This document shows, piece by piece, positions 44,184 to 53,776 of a stretch of DNA of 63,302 nucleotides. The position numbers and the translations under genes are program-made. The DNA is from CAZCDS01 sp964497585. GTDB taxonomy: Bacteria; Desulfobacterota; Desulfomonilia; Desulfomonilales; Desulfomonilaceae. The stretch is from positions 1-63,302 of the forward strand of contig CAZCDS010000036.1 in NCBI GenBank assembly GCA_964497585.1, read 5' to 3'. Each line of letters starts with the position of its first letter. Position 1 is the first letter of the stretch. The notes under the pieces were generated by a model, which worked only from the letters and a program-made list of their open reading frames with translations, was not told the origin of the DNA and ran no database searches.

Positions 44184-46172
44184 ATGGATAGTCCTCAGAA
44201 TGCAAATGTCTATGGACGTCAAGCGTTTCCGAACATCTTCCGCGAAGGGAAGCTAGGCAGATTCAAAACCTCCAACAGGTGCAAGTACGCAGCCTGTTCT
44301 GTCTCCAATTACAATACCTGGAACGGCTTCGTTACAGAAAGGGAATTGTACAGAGACGAGGTCATTGCCCAAACCGGAGCCGCGATCCTAACCAACCAGG
44401 GGGCTTATCCCGACGCTTCGGGTGAGGGAAGAATTTATCCCAAGCAGCTCGCCATCTACGATGACCGCTTTATTCCGGGAATGAAAGAAATAGTGGGCGT
44501 GTGGAGAAAGACCGCCGCACCGGGTACTGTCTTCCTAGCACAGATCCTCCACGGAGGACGCTACGGAGGATATGAACTGGATTATTGCTGGCAGCCGTCT
44601 GAAGTGCCCCAAAAAATTCAGCATTTTGGTAAGCCGCCTCGGGCGATGACCAAGGAGGATATCGCGCAATGCATCGAGGACCATGCTCAGGCGGCAAAGC
44701 GATCGATTGCTGCAGGCTTTGACGGCGTCGAGATCACTGCATTCACTGGATATATATTGGCCAACTTCAACTCCAAGTTCACGAACCGACGCACGGACGA
44801 GTATGGCGGATCCGTCGAGAACCGGGGTCGCTTCATGGTCGAGCTCCTGCAGGCGCTGAGAAAAGCGATAGGAGAGCATCTTATCGTTGGTGTGAGGCTC
44901 AATTCGACGGAGCAGCTCCCTGGGGGAAACTCGGATGAAGAGTGTATCGAGTTTATGAAGCTGGCTCAAGACGCTGGGGTCGACTATATCAGCAACGTAA
45001 TCGCGTGGCACGAGTCCGATAACGGCGCGTTGGGACGACATCTCCCTCCCGACCATTGGATGAACCTCTTGGAGCCCATCCGAAAGGGCGTTGACAAGGT
45101 GGCCCTCTGCTTCGGCCCCCAATTGCGGGATCCGTTCATTGCCGAGAAGGCCCTCGGCGAAGGCTTGATTGACTACTGGGAGCTTTGCCGTCCCTTTCTC
45201 GCCGACCCGGACTTGCTCAACAAGACGGCCAGAGTTGATGCGGAAGCCATCAAGCCGTGCATCGGCGATCTGATGTGTATCAGCAAGTTCATGCAGGCTC
45301 AGCCCTACTTGTGCACGTGCAATCCTATGCTGGGCCACGAAAAGGATCAAGAATATGTCCCGGCCCCGGTGGTCGTCAAGAAGAGGGTCATGGTCATAGG
45401 AGGAGGGCCGGGCGGCATTGAGGCTGCGCTTCAAGCCCACAAGAGAGGTCACGAGGTGGCCATCTTTGAGAAAAGCGACCAATTGGGGGGCCAGCTGCTT
45501 AGTGCCGGACGAGACATGTACGGAGGCTACAATTACCTGAACCTATTGGATTGGTACGAAGAGCAGATCCGACGAGTGGGCCTAGACGTCTACTTGGAGT
45601 CCGAGGCTACTCCGAAATTGATCCGGAAGTTCGAGCCGGACGCAGTTATTCTGGCAACCGGCTCGACGATTGAAATTCCGGCTATTCCCGGCGTGGACGA
45701 CACCAAAGTGGTGGGAGCATTCGATGTGATGCAAGGCAAAGTGGAGGTAGCCGGCTCCCGCGTGGCAATTATCGGCGCCGGGAAAGCTGGATGTCCGGTG
45801 GCTTTCAAGCTGACTGCCGAGGGCAAGGACGTCACGGTTATCGAGAAGAACAGGCAGATCACCTTTGATGTTCCCGCGTCGTACAAGTGGCGCTACACGT
45901 TGTGGTCCCGGGAAAGGGATAACATGCAGTCGTACACCCAGGCTGTGCCCTTGGCGATCGAGGACGAAGGGGTGCGCATCAGAAAAATGGACGGCGAGGA
46001 GCTTCTGGTCGAGGCAGACACCGTGGTGCTGGCCTACAGGCGATCGGTTCAAGATCTGATCGATTACCTGGACATGAACGTGGACGAACTCATAGTGGTG
46101 GGAGATGCGATAAAGCCTCGTTACTTGTACACGGCCATCCACGAAGGGTACAAGGCAGGCAATCGGGTCTGA
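44184..46172 (+). CDS. Old Yellow Enzyme/dienoyl-CoA-reductase-type flavo-Fe-S reductase
   Basis: A 662-residue enzyme. Residues ~1-355 are an FMN TIM barrel (LAQILHGGRYGG, NRRTDEYGGSVENRGRF). A cysteine cluster follows, then FAD/NAD(P) domains (VMVIGGGPGGIEAALQAHKRG at ~402; VAIIGAGKAGCPVAFKL). This is the layout of 2,4-dienoyl-CoA reductase and 2-naphthoyl-CoA reductase. The cysteines are C359-x5-C365-x11-C377-x-C379 instead of the usual C-x2-C-x3-C-x11-C. The active-site HGAHGYL segment reads TAFTGYI: the tyrosine is kept, a histidine lost. GGAGG precedes ATG 44184. It likely reduces an unsaturated or aromatic acyl-CoA. Confidence 0.85.
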   Translation: MDSPQNANVYGRQAFPNIFREGKLGRFKTSNRCKYAACSVSNYNTWNGFVTERELYRDEVIAQTGAAILTNQGAYPDASGEGRIYPKQLAIYDDRFIPGMKEIVGVWRKTAAPGTVFLAQILHGGRYGGYELDYCWQPSEVPQKIQHFGKPPRAMTKEDIAQCIEDHAQAAKRSIAAGFDGVEITAFTGYILANFNSKFTNRRTDEYGGSVENRGRFMVELLQALRKAIGEHLIVGVRLNSTEQLPGGNSDEECIEFMKLAQDAGVDYISNVIAWHESDNGALGRHLPPDHWMNLLEPIRKGVDKVALCFGPQLRDPFIAEKALGEGLIDYWELCRPFLADPDLLNKTARVDAEAIKPCIGDLMCISKFMQAQPYLCTCNPMLGHEKDQEYVPAPVVVKKRVMVIGGGPGGIEAALQAHKRGHEVAIFEKSDQLGGQLLSAGRDMYGGYNYLNLLDWYEEQIRRVGLDVYLESEATPKLIRKFEPDAVILATGSTIEIPAIPGVDDTKVVGAFDVMQGKVEVAGSRVAIIGAGKAGCPVAFKLTAEGKDVTVIEKNRQITFDVPASYKWRYTLWSRERDNMQSYTQAVPLAIEDEGVRIRKMDGEELLVEADTVVLAYRRSVQDLIDYLDMNVDELIVVGDAIKPRYLYTAIHEGYKAGNRV

Positions 46173-47073
46173 CCGGAGCAGTCGCGATGCGAGTCCGGGG
46201 AAGAGGTGTACCACTGCTCCCGAAGGCAGAAGCCTCTGTGGCGGAGGTGAGGGAATACTCTCATGTCACAGAGTAGTGCTTGGAAAAGGGATTCTCGAGA
46301 AGGAAAGAGTAACAGGATGCTGATCGATCGCCACACTTGGGAAGGAGATCTACTCACTTACGGCGAGGGAGGCAACCCCAAGCACAAATGGGGAGGAAGT
46401 CGATTCCTCAACACTAAGGAGAGACCCAATTCGGCTCATTCTCCAGGCGCCATCTGCGTTCCCGCTCACCATTTCCGAGAGATAGACGCAACCGGGGAAA
46501 CGGTATTGTCCCTTAGTCGGAAGGAAGCACCAGAGACCCACAACGGCCGAGGCAAGGCTGAGCGGAACGGTGTGGCAAATCATGCAGCCGTTAAGCTGGG
46601 AATACCCTCCTTGGGCAGCAGCGACCGTCACTACCCTCATCGAGTGGGGGGAACGGTTACGGAGAAGTTCAATCCGGTTCGGAATATACGAGACCTCGTC
46701 CAAGAGATACAAGCGTGAAATTGCGCAGAGGTAAGGTGTTTGCGACGACTGATACCGTGTCTGAGACGCTCAGAGTCAGGGCAGAGAGATGAACTCGGTC
46801 CACGCGTCTTCCCAGGAATGCCCGGAGAACGACACGGGGAAGCATTTGAGAGAAACCTCTCCTTGGTACATTGGCGAGAGGTCTGGTGCACGTAGTTTGC
46901 GCAGCACCTCACACCGCTGGCTGTCGGTCAGGCACGGGAACCCTTCTATTGCATGGATGCAAGGCGACCCGATGCGGATGATTTGGAGACAGAACTGGCT
47001 TGCCATGGCACCGTGAAACTCCAGACCGTTTCCCGGAGTACCCGAAAACTCTTTTCAAGAAAGGAGCTGGCTA
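46173..47073. other. 900-bp gap before the TRAP genes
   Basis: Open frames exist on both strands (plus 46263-46718, 151 codons; minus 46776-47006) but show no motif, coherent composition or ribosome-binding site. A separate promoter for the TRAP genes is likely here. I see nothing else. Confidence 0.35.
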
Positions 47074-48096
47074 ATGAAGAACAGGTCGTCAATACTTGTT
47101 GTCGGTCTCTGCGTGATCTTTGGTCTTGCCGCAGCAATCCCCAACGCTCTGGCAATCGACAAACCTATTGTCATCAAAATGAACATCCAGGCTTTCCCGC
47201 CTCACAGCACCTTTGTGAAAACCTCTAAACACTGGGCCGATCTGGTCAAGAAACGAACCAAAGGCAAGATTGAAGTGAAGATATTCCTGGATACGCTGGC
47301 TAAGGGCCCTGCGGCTTTCAGCGCAGTGCAACAGGGAGGTATCGCGGATGCGTTGGAGACTGTCTGCAGTTTTCTGAGTCCCCGGGTCAAGGACTTGGCC
47401 CCCTTGGAGATGCCCGGCGCATATCCGGCTGATCGTTTCCCGGAAGTGGCAAAGAGAATCAGGCCGGTAATGTCGAAAATCATGGATAGCCAGGGGGTCA
47501 AATATTTGGGCGTCATGTATACCGATTCGGCCCTGGTCGTCGCCTCCAAAGACAAGCACTACGTTAAGCCTTCAGACATGGTCGGCCAGAAGATCAGGAT
47601 TCCCGGGATGTGGATGACCAAGGCCGTGAAGATGTGGGGCGGTACTCCGACCATGATAATGCCGCCTGAGATGTACAATTCCATGCAACGTGGAGTTGTT
47701 GACGCATGTGGTTCAATTCTTGACCTAATCGCGCTGCTGAAGTTGTACGAGGTAGGGCCCTACGTCACTGAATGGCCTAACACGACGATAGCCACGGTCA
47801 TGTTCGGCATGAACATGAATAAGTTTAACAGCCTTGACAAGAAATATCAGGATATTCTTCTCAAGGCTGCGAAGGACTCGGAGCTCTATTCCTTTGACTA
47901 CGGGGTGAAGAAGGAAAAGAAAACGTGGAAGAAGATTGGTCCCGTTATCAAGCGGCGGACATTGACCAAGAAAGAGGTGGGTGTTTGGATGAAGGCCGTC
48001 CAACCTCTGTACAAGGAAGCTCGCAAGTACTGCGGTCCTGATGGAAATAAGCTGTTGGATATCTTTGACAAGATGTCAAATAGGAAGACCCGTTAG
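47074..48096 (+). CDS. TRAP transporter substrate-binding protein (DctP family)
   Basis: A 340-residue periplasmic protein. The signal peptide (MKNRSSILVVGLCVIFGLAAA) is cleaved near ALA; the mature part starts with IVIKMNIQAFPPHSTFVKTSKHWADLV. It has the DctP-type GQKIRIPGMWMTKAVKMWGGTP segment, with the arginine that usually salt-bridges the ligand carboxylate (KIRIPG), and PPEMYNSMQRGVVDA. GAAAGGAG precedes ATG 47074. The TRAP system imports a carboxylate at the expense of a sodium gradient. The EntE-like CoA ligase three genes downstream may activate that carboxylate. Confidence 0.88.
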   Translation: MKNRSSILVVGLCVIFGLAAAIPNALAIDKPIVIKMNIQAFPPHSTFVKTSKHWADLVKKRTKGKIEVKIFLDTLAKGPAAFSAVQQGGIADALETVCSFLSPRVKDLAPLEMPGAYPADRFPEVAKRIRPVMSKIMDSQGVKYLGVMYTDSALVVASKDKHYVKPSDMVGQKIRIPGMWMTKAVKMWGGTPTMIMPPEMYNSMQRGVVDACGSILDLIALLKLYEVGPYVTEWPNTTIATVMFGMNMNKFNSLDKKYQDILLKAAKDSELYSFDYGVKKEKKTWKKIGPVIKRRTLTKKEVGVWMKAVQPLYKEARKYCGPDGNKLLDIFDKMSNRKTR

Positions 48097-48126
48097 GCTG
48101 ACATGTTCCGAAGGTCTTGAGGGACG

Positions 48127-48158
48127 AAGGGGCTTCGGTTCAATGGCCGGCGCCCCTT
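48127..48158 (+). promoter_or_regulatory. Hairpin between dctP-like and dctQ-like genes
   Basis: AAGGGGC pairs with GCCCCTT around an 18-nt loop that itself contains GGCC/GCCGGC. Such hairpins between binding-protein and membrane-subunit genes often protect the upstream mRNA or reduce downstream expression. Confidence 0.4.
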
Positions 48159-48183
48159 TCAGCACAACAAGGTTGACACGTCC

Positions 48184-48690
48184 ATGAAAAATGCGATCCT
48201 TGTTTTAGCAAGAAAGTTTGGCAAGATAAACACACTGCTCTCGTTAATCACGGGCTGGATTCTCTTTGCGATGACGGTCATCGTCTTCTATGCCGTGGTC
48301 ATGAGGTATGCTTTTCAGCGGCCGCCCATGTGGACTACAGAGACGTCGACATTCATGCTTCTGTTTATCACGTTCATTCCGCTCGGTTTTGTCCTGCAGC
48401 ACAACAGGCATATGAGCGTGGATTTCTTTACCGATATGATGAGCAAAAGGTCGCTCAGGGTGGTTAATATCTTTAATGCCCTCATGGCGGCAGGCCTCTT
48501 TATTGTACTCACGTGGCAGGCGGTGCTGCTCGTCATGATGGCGTTCAAGTATCATTGGGTTTCTATGGAGATGAACGTTCCCTTGGGATACCCGTACCTG
48601 ATTCTGCCTTTCGGCTGCGCTGCGATGATTCTTTCGTGCCTGGTCAAAGCGGTGGAGGAAGTATGGCCCGAGGACACCGGGCAAAAGTAG
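48184..48690 (+). CDS. TRAP transporter small permease (DctQ family)
   Basis: A 168-residue inner-membrane protein with four hydrophobic helices (LSLITGWILFAMTVIVFYAVV, STFMLLFITFIPLGFVL, FNALMAAGLFIVLTWQAVLL, YLILPFGCAAMILSCLV) and the family's Y-A-F-x-R-P-P-x-W-T-x-E segment (YAFQRPPMWTTE). It forms the membrane complex with the large subunit 10 bp downstream. The ribosome-binding site before ATG 48184 is weak (AAGG). Confidence 0.88.
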   Translation: MKNAILVLARKFGKINTLLSLITGWILFAMTVIVFYAVVMRYAFQRPPMWTTETSTFMLLFITFIPLGFVLQHNRHMSVDFFTDMMSKRSLRVVNIFNALMAAGLFIVLTWQAVLLVMMAFKYHWVSMEMNVPLGYPYLILPFGCAAMILSCLVKAVEEVWPEDTGQK

Positions 48691-48700
48691 GAAGATAGTC

Positions 48701-50002
48701 ATGTCAGTAGGTTTGGCCTGCGCGGTACTCTTTGTCGTCCTCTTGCTGATGCTGTGCGTCGGGTATCCCATAGCGTTTGCGATGGCGACCATCACCACGG
48801 TCGGGATTCTCTGGCTGTTCCAACCCAAGCTTCTGTTCCAGTTGGCGCAGGTCTCTGTTGATCTGGGCACCAACTTCCTTTTGCTGGTGATTCCCCTCTT
48901 CGTACTTATGGCAGAATTCATAGTTGTCTCAGGAAATGCCGACAATGCATTCAGTGCTGCCGGGAAATGGTTGAACTGGCTGCCCGGCGGCCTGCTTGTC
49001 AGCTCCATATTCGGGTGCTCGGTATTCGCTGCGGTATGTGGCTCCAGCCCCGTGACCGCGGCCACCATTGGGAGGGTGGCCATCCCGGAGATGACCAAGA
49101 GGGGCTACAACAGGAAGTTAGCTTATGGCAGCGTGGCGAGCGCCGGCACCATAGGGATTATGATTCCGCCCAGCTTGGCTCTCATCCTGTACGGTTCCAT
49201 GACTGGGACATCTATCGGCAAGCTTTTCATTGGCGGTATCATTCCGGGAATCGTCCTCGCCGTGTTCATGTCGCTCTTCGTGATTGTTGCGGCAAAGCTC
49301 AGGCCTTCTCTCGCGCCGTCAATTTCCGAGGCTATCTCCTGGCCGGACAGATTTCGGGCCTTGATCAAGATCTTACCGGTATTGCTGATAAGCTTTGTGG
49401 TCTTGGCATCCATCTACGCGGGGATAGCCACGCCCACTGAGGCGGCGTCTGCCGGAGCCATAGGCGCGTTTATCATTTTTGTATTCTCCGGGAAGTTCAG
49501 GCTCAGGGAGCTGACGGGGTCACTGATGCGGGCGGCCAGCATTACCAGTGCCATAATGATTCTCCTCGTTGGGGGAACTTCTCTGGCCTTTTTGATGGCA
49601 TCTACGGGCCTTCCACAGCAGCTCGTCCAGATTGTGGCCGACCTTGGGCTCGGCCGATGGGGTACCATGATTTTGATCAACCTGATCTTGATCATTCTCG
49701 GCTTCTTCTTGGACCCCATGGGAGTGCTGGTACTAACGTTGCCGCTGTTTATTCCCATTGTAGATTCTCTCGGTTTTGACACGGTTTGGTTCGGCATTGT
49801 CATGACACTCAACGTGCAAATTGGTATGATCACGCCCCCTGTTGGACTGAACCTGTATATGCTGAAAGCCGTCGACCCTGATTTGAGGATAACGGACGTT
49901 GTCATGGGTGCGATTCCATTTTTCGTGGTGATGGTCCTGTGCCTTTTCCTGTTGCTGTTGATTCCCGAAATGGCTCTGTGGTTACCGACTAGAATGCACT
50001 GA
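48701..50002 (+). CDS. TRAP transporter large permease (DctM family)
   Basis: A 433-residue membrane protein with about 12 helices. Family segments are CVGYPIAFAMATITTVGILWLF, FGCSVFAAVCGSSPVTAATIG, GSVASAGTIGIMIPPSLALILYG, and the C-terminal MITPPVGLNLYMLKAV. The helix-hairpin motifs with PP are the sodium/substrate sites of the ion-transporter fold. It is cotranscribed with dctQ. Confidence 0.9.
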   Translation: MSVGLACAVLFVVLLLMLCVGYPIAFAMATITTVGILWLFQPKLLFQLAQVSVDLGTNFLLLVIPLFVLMAEFIVVSGNADNAFSAAGKWLNWLPGGLLVSSIFGCSVFAAVCGSSPVTAATIGRVAIPEMTKRGYNRKLAYGSVASAGTIGIMIPPSLALILYGSMTGTSIGKLFIGGIIPGIVLAVFMSLFVIVAAKLRPSLAPSISEAISWPDRFRALIKILPVLLISFVVLASIYAGIATPTEAASAGAIGAFIIFVFSGKFRLRELTGSLMRAASITSAIMILLVGGTSLAFLMASTGLPQQLVQIVADLGLGRWGTMILINLILIILGFFLDPMGVLVLTLPLFIPIVDSLGFDTVWFGIVMTLNVQIGMITPPVGLNLYMLKAVDPDLRITDVVMGAIPFFVVMVLCLFLLLLIPEMALWLPTRMH

Positions 50003-50031
50003 AAACTCCACACCCAGAGGAGGGCAAGAAA

Positions 50032-51699
50032 ATGATGGAAGGCTTTGTTCCTTGGCCCGACGAATTCGTGAGACGCTATCGGGAGAAGGGTTATTGGGAG
50101 GACCTGACCCTGGGGGAGCAATTCGATCGGTGGGTTCAGGCGTACGGTGATCGTCCTGCGATCGCGTATCAGGGCAATGAAGTCACGTATCGCCAGATGG
50201 ATCAGTACGTCACCAGGCTGGCCTATCGGATGGCCGAACTGGGAGTGAAAACGTACGATCGGGTCATATTTCAGCTATTCAATCGGCCGGAATTGGTTTA
50301 TTTCTTCTATGCCTGCCAGAAGATTGGGGCGATTCCGATCTGCTCCCTGCCAACGCATCGTTGGGCCGAGATCAGTCACTTTGCAAAGACCGCAAGACCT
50401 CGGGTTCACGCGATCCATGCGGGAAAAATCAAGGATTTCGATTTTGAGGAGTTCGCTGACAAAATCCGAGGCGAGGCGCCCAACATCGAGGTGGTGCTTA
50501 CTCTTGGCAGGCCTGAGCGCCCCGACCATTATTCCATTGAAGAGCTTATGCACAGCGACGTGGATCTGAGAGCGGCCAAAGAGGAACTTGGAAGGTACCG
50601 CCCTGATCCTATGGAACCGGCCGTGTTCCAGTTGTCTGGCGGCACGACTGACGTTCCGAAGATTGTTGCTCGTACGCACAACGACTATTACTACAACGCC
50701 AAGTGTGAAGCCATTGCCCAAAGCTTTGATGAGGGCACTCGTTGCGTGGTTCCCATGCCGCTGACACACAATATGCCAATGGTCTGTGGTGTCTTGCCCA
50801 TTCACATAGTCGGTGGTCTCCTCATCGTCCCATCCACGACCAGCGGCCAGGCGGTGCTCGAAGCCATTAACCAATACGAGGCCAACACCCTGCTCACTGT
50901 CCCGGTCATCATGCATCGTATGATGGAGATACCAGAGGAGGAACGCAAGAAATATGATGTCAGCTCCTTCAAATGGCTTTGGTGGGGAGGAAACCCCGTT
51001 GAGCCGGAAAGGCAAATGAAATTCCGAGAAATGTTCGGATGCGACACGAATCAGGTCTTTGGAATGGCCGAGGGATTGATCGCGTGGACCAGAGTTGACG
51101 ACCCTTTGGAGATAAAGCTCCACACACAGGGTCGACCCGTCTCCGAGGCTGACGAAGCCAGAATCACTGATGTGAATACAGGAGAAGAACTGCCTGCAGG
51201 TGAAGTCGGCGAACTATGGGCGCGCGGTCCCTATACCATCAGGGGATACTTCAGTGCGGAGGAGCGGAACAAAGAGGCGTTCACACCTGATGGATACTAC
51301 AAAACGGGAGACTTGATGCGGAAGGATGAGCAGGGAAACCTTATCTTTACGGGACGCGTCAAAGACTGTATCAGCCGCGGCGTAGAGAAGATCAATGCAG
51401 AGGAGGTCGAAGGACACATCCTCAAGTTCGGCAAGGTGAAGGACGTCGCTGTCGTCGCTATGCCTGACAAGGTTATGGGAGAGAGGGCCTGCGCCTTTGT
51501 GGTCCTCCACCCAGGGCAGACGCTAACACTCGAGGAGTTGAGCGATTTTCTGCTGAGGGAGCGTCAGATTGCAAAGTTCAAGCTCCCGGAAAGGCTGGAG
51601 TTCACGGACGAACTGCCCATCTCGAAAGTAGGCAAGTTTGAAAAGAAAACGCTCAGAGAGAGAATCACGAAGATCCTGAAGGACGAAGGGAAAATATGA
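50032..51699 (+). CDS. EntE/DhbE-like carboxylate:AMP ligase (aryl/alicyclic CoA ligase)
   Basis: A 555-residue ANL enzyme resembling 2,3-dihydroxybenzoate-AMP ligase. It has LSGGTTDVPKIVARTHNDYYYN (P-loop, ~residue 205), NQVFGMAEGLIAWTR, YYKTGDLMRKDEQGNLIFTGR, DCISRGVEKINAEEVE, and the catalytic lysine in ISKVGKFEKKTLRERI. The branch includes ligases for aromatic and cyclohexene/cyclohexane carboxylates (AliA type), which is more likely here than siderophore synthesis: no carrier-protein or NRPS gene is near, but a TRAP transporter and beta-oxidation genes are. GAGGAGGG precedes ATG 50032. Confidence 0.88.
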   Translation: MMEGFVPWPDEFVRRYREKGYWEDLTLGEQFDRWVQAYGDRPAIAYQGNEVTYRQMDQYVTRLAYRMAELGVKTYDRVIFQLFNRPELVYFFYACQKIGAIPICSLPTHRWAEISHFAKTARPRVHAIHAGKIKDFDFEEFADKIRGEAPNIEVVLTLGRPERPDHYSIEELMHSDVDLRAAKEELGRYRPDPMEPAVFQLSGGTTDVPKIVARTHNDYYYNAKCEAIAQSFDEGTRCVVPMPLTHNMPMVCGVLPIHIVGGLLIVPSTTSGQAVLEAINQYEANTLLTVPVIMHRMMEIPEEERKKYDVSSFKWLWWGGNPVEPERQMKFREMFGCDTNQVFGMAEGLIAWTRVDDPLEIKLHTQGRPVSEADEARITDVNTGEELPAGEVGELWARGPYTIRGYFSAEERNKEAFTPDGYYKTGDLMRKDEQGNLIFTGRVKDCISRGVEKINAEEVEGHILKFGKVKDVAVVAMPDKVMGERACAFVVLHPGQTLTLEELSDFLLRERQIAKFKLPERLEFTDELPISKVGKFEKKTLRERITKILKDEGKI

Positions 51700-51799
51700 C
51701 GAGTTTCTTGGTGGCAAGGTCAGATCTCTGGCGCTGACTAATACGTACCGGTAATCAACATTCCTGGCTGCAACTCTGGAAGGACGAAGAGTGAACACC

Positions 51800-52771
51800 A
51801 TGGCAGATCAGAAAGGCAAATCTCTGCGGAAAGTAGATGAAGTGAGAGTCACGATTCTCGTGGACGGCTCCTTTGACGTGCTTACGCCGAGCACTGAGGT
51901 CGCCAAACGATTTCCTTTGACGCCCGATCTCTTCGACCGACCGTGGCCTGTGGCGGAAGGCGGTTTCTCGGCTCTCGTTTCGGCCAGTGAAGGCGAGGAA
52001 CGCTACTCGGTGCTCTTGGACACCGGCATTACTCCCACGGGCATGATGCACAATATGGACGTCCTGGGAATTAGTCCTCAAGGCATTGAGGCTGTGGTTA
52101 TCAGCCACAGTCATGGGGACCATGTTCGAGGGCTGCCTGCCCTGATCAAACGCATAAAAGGCAGCGCCTTAAAGGTGGTCGTACATCCCGACGCACTCCT
52201 GGAGAGAAAGGTGATTTTGCCCAATGGGACCGAGGTGCGGCTTCCTCCCCCTGAGACAGATGAATGGCGCGGCGAAAACGTGGAGATTGTTGAGTGCACC
52301 GGACCCAGCATGCTGGCAAACGAGATGGTGCTGGTCTCTGGCCAAGTAGCCCGCACCACTGAATTCGAGCGGGGTTTCTCCATACACTATGCCAAGCGGG
52401 AAGACGTGTGGGAACCGGACCCGTTGATTCTCGACGATCAGTGCGTCATCGCCAATGTGCGGGGTAAAGGATTGGTTGTGGTGACGGGTTGCGGCCACGC
52501 TGGCATTATCAACACAGTACGGTATGCGCAGGCCCTCACGGGCGAACCGACGGTGCATGCGGTGATTGGCGGCTTCCATCTTACCGGCGGAGTCTTCGAA
52601 GAGATAATTCCGGAAACGGTGGCAGCATTGAAGCAGATCAATCCGCGATACGTGTTTCCGGCACATTGCACCGGAGGGTCAGCCCAACAGCAGATCGCCA
52701 ACGCCATGCCGGACGAATTCATACAGAACCAGGTCGGCACCACCCTGGTTTTCCAAGGGTCTGCCGTGTGA
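51800..52771 (+). CDS. Metallo-beta-lactamase-fold hydrolase
   Basis: A 323-residue MBL-fold protein of the type sometimes named after the tetrahydromethanopterin aminobenzene enzyme. It has LLDTGITPTG, the metal motif SHSHGDHVRG (HxHxDH), VTGCGHAGIINTVR, and IGGFHLTGG with a late histidine in FPAHCTGG, a full set for a two-metal site. ATG 51800 or GTG 51791 may be the start (GAAGGA lies upstream of both). It is 100 bp after the ligase. A thioesterase or lactonase acting on pathway acyl intermediates is one possibility. Confidence 0.8.
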   Translation: MADQKGKSLRKVDEVRVTILVDGSFDVLTPSTEVAKRFPLTPDLFDRPWPVAEGGFSALVSASEGEERYSVLLDTGITPTGMMHNMDVLGISPQGIEAVVISHSHGDHVRGLPALIKRIKGSALKVVVHPDALLERKVILPNGTEVRLPPPETDEWRGENVEIVECTGPSMLANEMVLVSGQVARTTEFERGFSIHYAKREDVWEPDPLILDDQCVIANVRGKGLVVVTGCGHAGIINTVRYAQALTGEPTVHAVIGGFHLTGGVFEEIIPETVAALKQINPRYVFPAHCTGGSAQQQIANAMPDEFIQNQVGTTLVFQGSAV

Positions 52772-53017
52772 CCTCAGACTGGGCCGGGAGCCGTGATTTC
52801 CACGGGATATGCGATTGCGCGACAGAGTGCCAAAATGTTTCAGAGAAGGGAGAACTGGAATTGACGACAGCAGGTCGTGCTTTGAACCTAATCTCGGAGC
52901 AAGGTAACTATACTTCGCCGTGCTGTTCCTGTGTCTCAACGTGGAGGACTCAGGAATCGAGAGTACTGACGCGAGCCAGGCAAGGCTGAGCGAGGAAAAG
53001 GCAGAAGGGGGCAACTT

Positions 53018-53437
53018 ATGATTAAAGGTGTATATGGCTTTAACATAGCAGTGCAGGACTTGGAGCAAGCAGTGGCCAAGTTTGAGGCCTTGTTAGGGGT
53101 AAAGGCAAAGCCTCTGGGAGAGTCAGACTTTGCCTTTCCGGGGATGAGAGGGGCTACGATGGACGTCAATGGGGTTTCGGTGACGCTAATCACCTCAACG
53201 GACGAGAAATCGCCAGCGGGTAACTTCCTTAAGAAAAGAGGGGAAGGCCTTATGCTCGTTGCCCTCGAATCCGATGACGTAAATGCAGACTCGGAGCGAA
53301 TTCTGTCCCAGGGATTGGTGCTTTCCGCCCCCGAGACCATGGAAGGGCCATGGGGTAAAGCAAACTGGATTCACCCCAAGTCACTCCACGGCGTGCAAGT
53401 GGAGATCTTCTATCCCGGGGGCGTATACAAGAGGTAG
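53018..53437 (+). CDS. VOC-fold protein related to methylmalonyl-CoA epimerase (1)
   Basis: A 139-residue protein with two beta-alpha-beta-beta-beta units. It opens GVYGFNIAVQDLEQAVAKF and closes HPKSLHGVQVEIFYP, very like methylmalonyl-CoA epimerase. Two metal-ligand histidines of that family are missing: H-I-G-I-A-V is replaced by F-N-I-A-V, and G-E-G-I-H-H by GEGLMLVAL. Only the final glutamate (VQVEIF) is obvious. It is unlikely to be a normal metal-dependent epimerase. GGGGG precedes ATG 53018. Paralogue at 53777. Confidence 0.75.
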   Translation: MIKGVYGFNIAVQDLEQAVAKFEALLGVKAKPLGESDFAFPGMRGATMDVNGVSVTLITSTDEKSPAGNFLKKRGEGLMLVALESDDVNADSERILSQGLVLSAPETMEGPWGKANWIHPKSLHGVQVEIFYPGGVYKR

Positions 53438-53776
53438 AGAGAGCACGCTCGGGCGCAAATCTTTAGGAGCCCAGGGCCTGATCACAAGTCCGGACGACAT
53501 CGTACTTCAGAAGCCGTTCCGGTCAGTTCGGCTGTGTGAGGACAGCCTTCTAGGCCTCACCTGTGTGACGCGAGGCTAAAGACAAAGTAGGAAGAGGCGC
53601 TGCCGCGAGAATACAGAGGAGCAAAGCCAGTCCGTGGACAGTTACATGTCTCCCCTTTGGCCATGTAGTTCTAATTGATGAGGGAATAGAGCAGACATTC
53701 TGATTCCCAGTGGCGGAGCGATCCGCCTTGGCCGCAGGATAAAACTGTGCGGACCGGATTGCAGGGAGGTGCGATC
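53438..53776. other. Gap between the two VOC genes
   Basis: About 340 bp with no recognised gene or terminator. The end carries GGAGGTG, the ribosome-binding site of the second VOC gene. Confidence 0.3.

Noticed and set aside
44535..45482. 315-codon minus-strand frame
   Set aside because: It is antisense to the OYE-type reductase, which has full family motifs; a shadow of its codon usage.
46263..46718. 151-codon plus-strand frame between the OYE and TRAP genes
   Set aside because: The composition looks random and frames on the other strand are equally open; no family features.
48244..49098. 284-codon minus-strand frame
   Set aside because: It is antisense to the two TRAP permease genes; low-complexity shadow.
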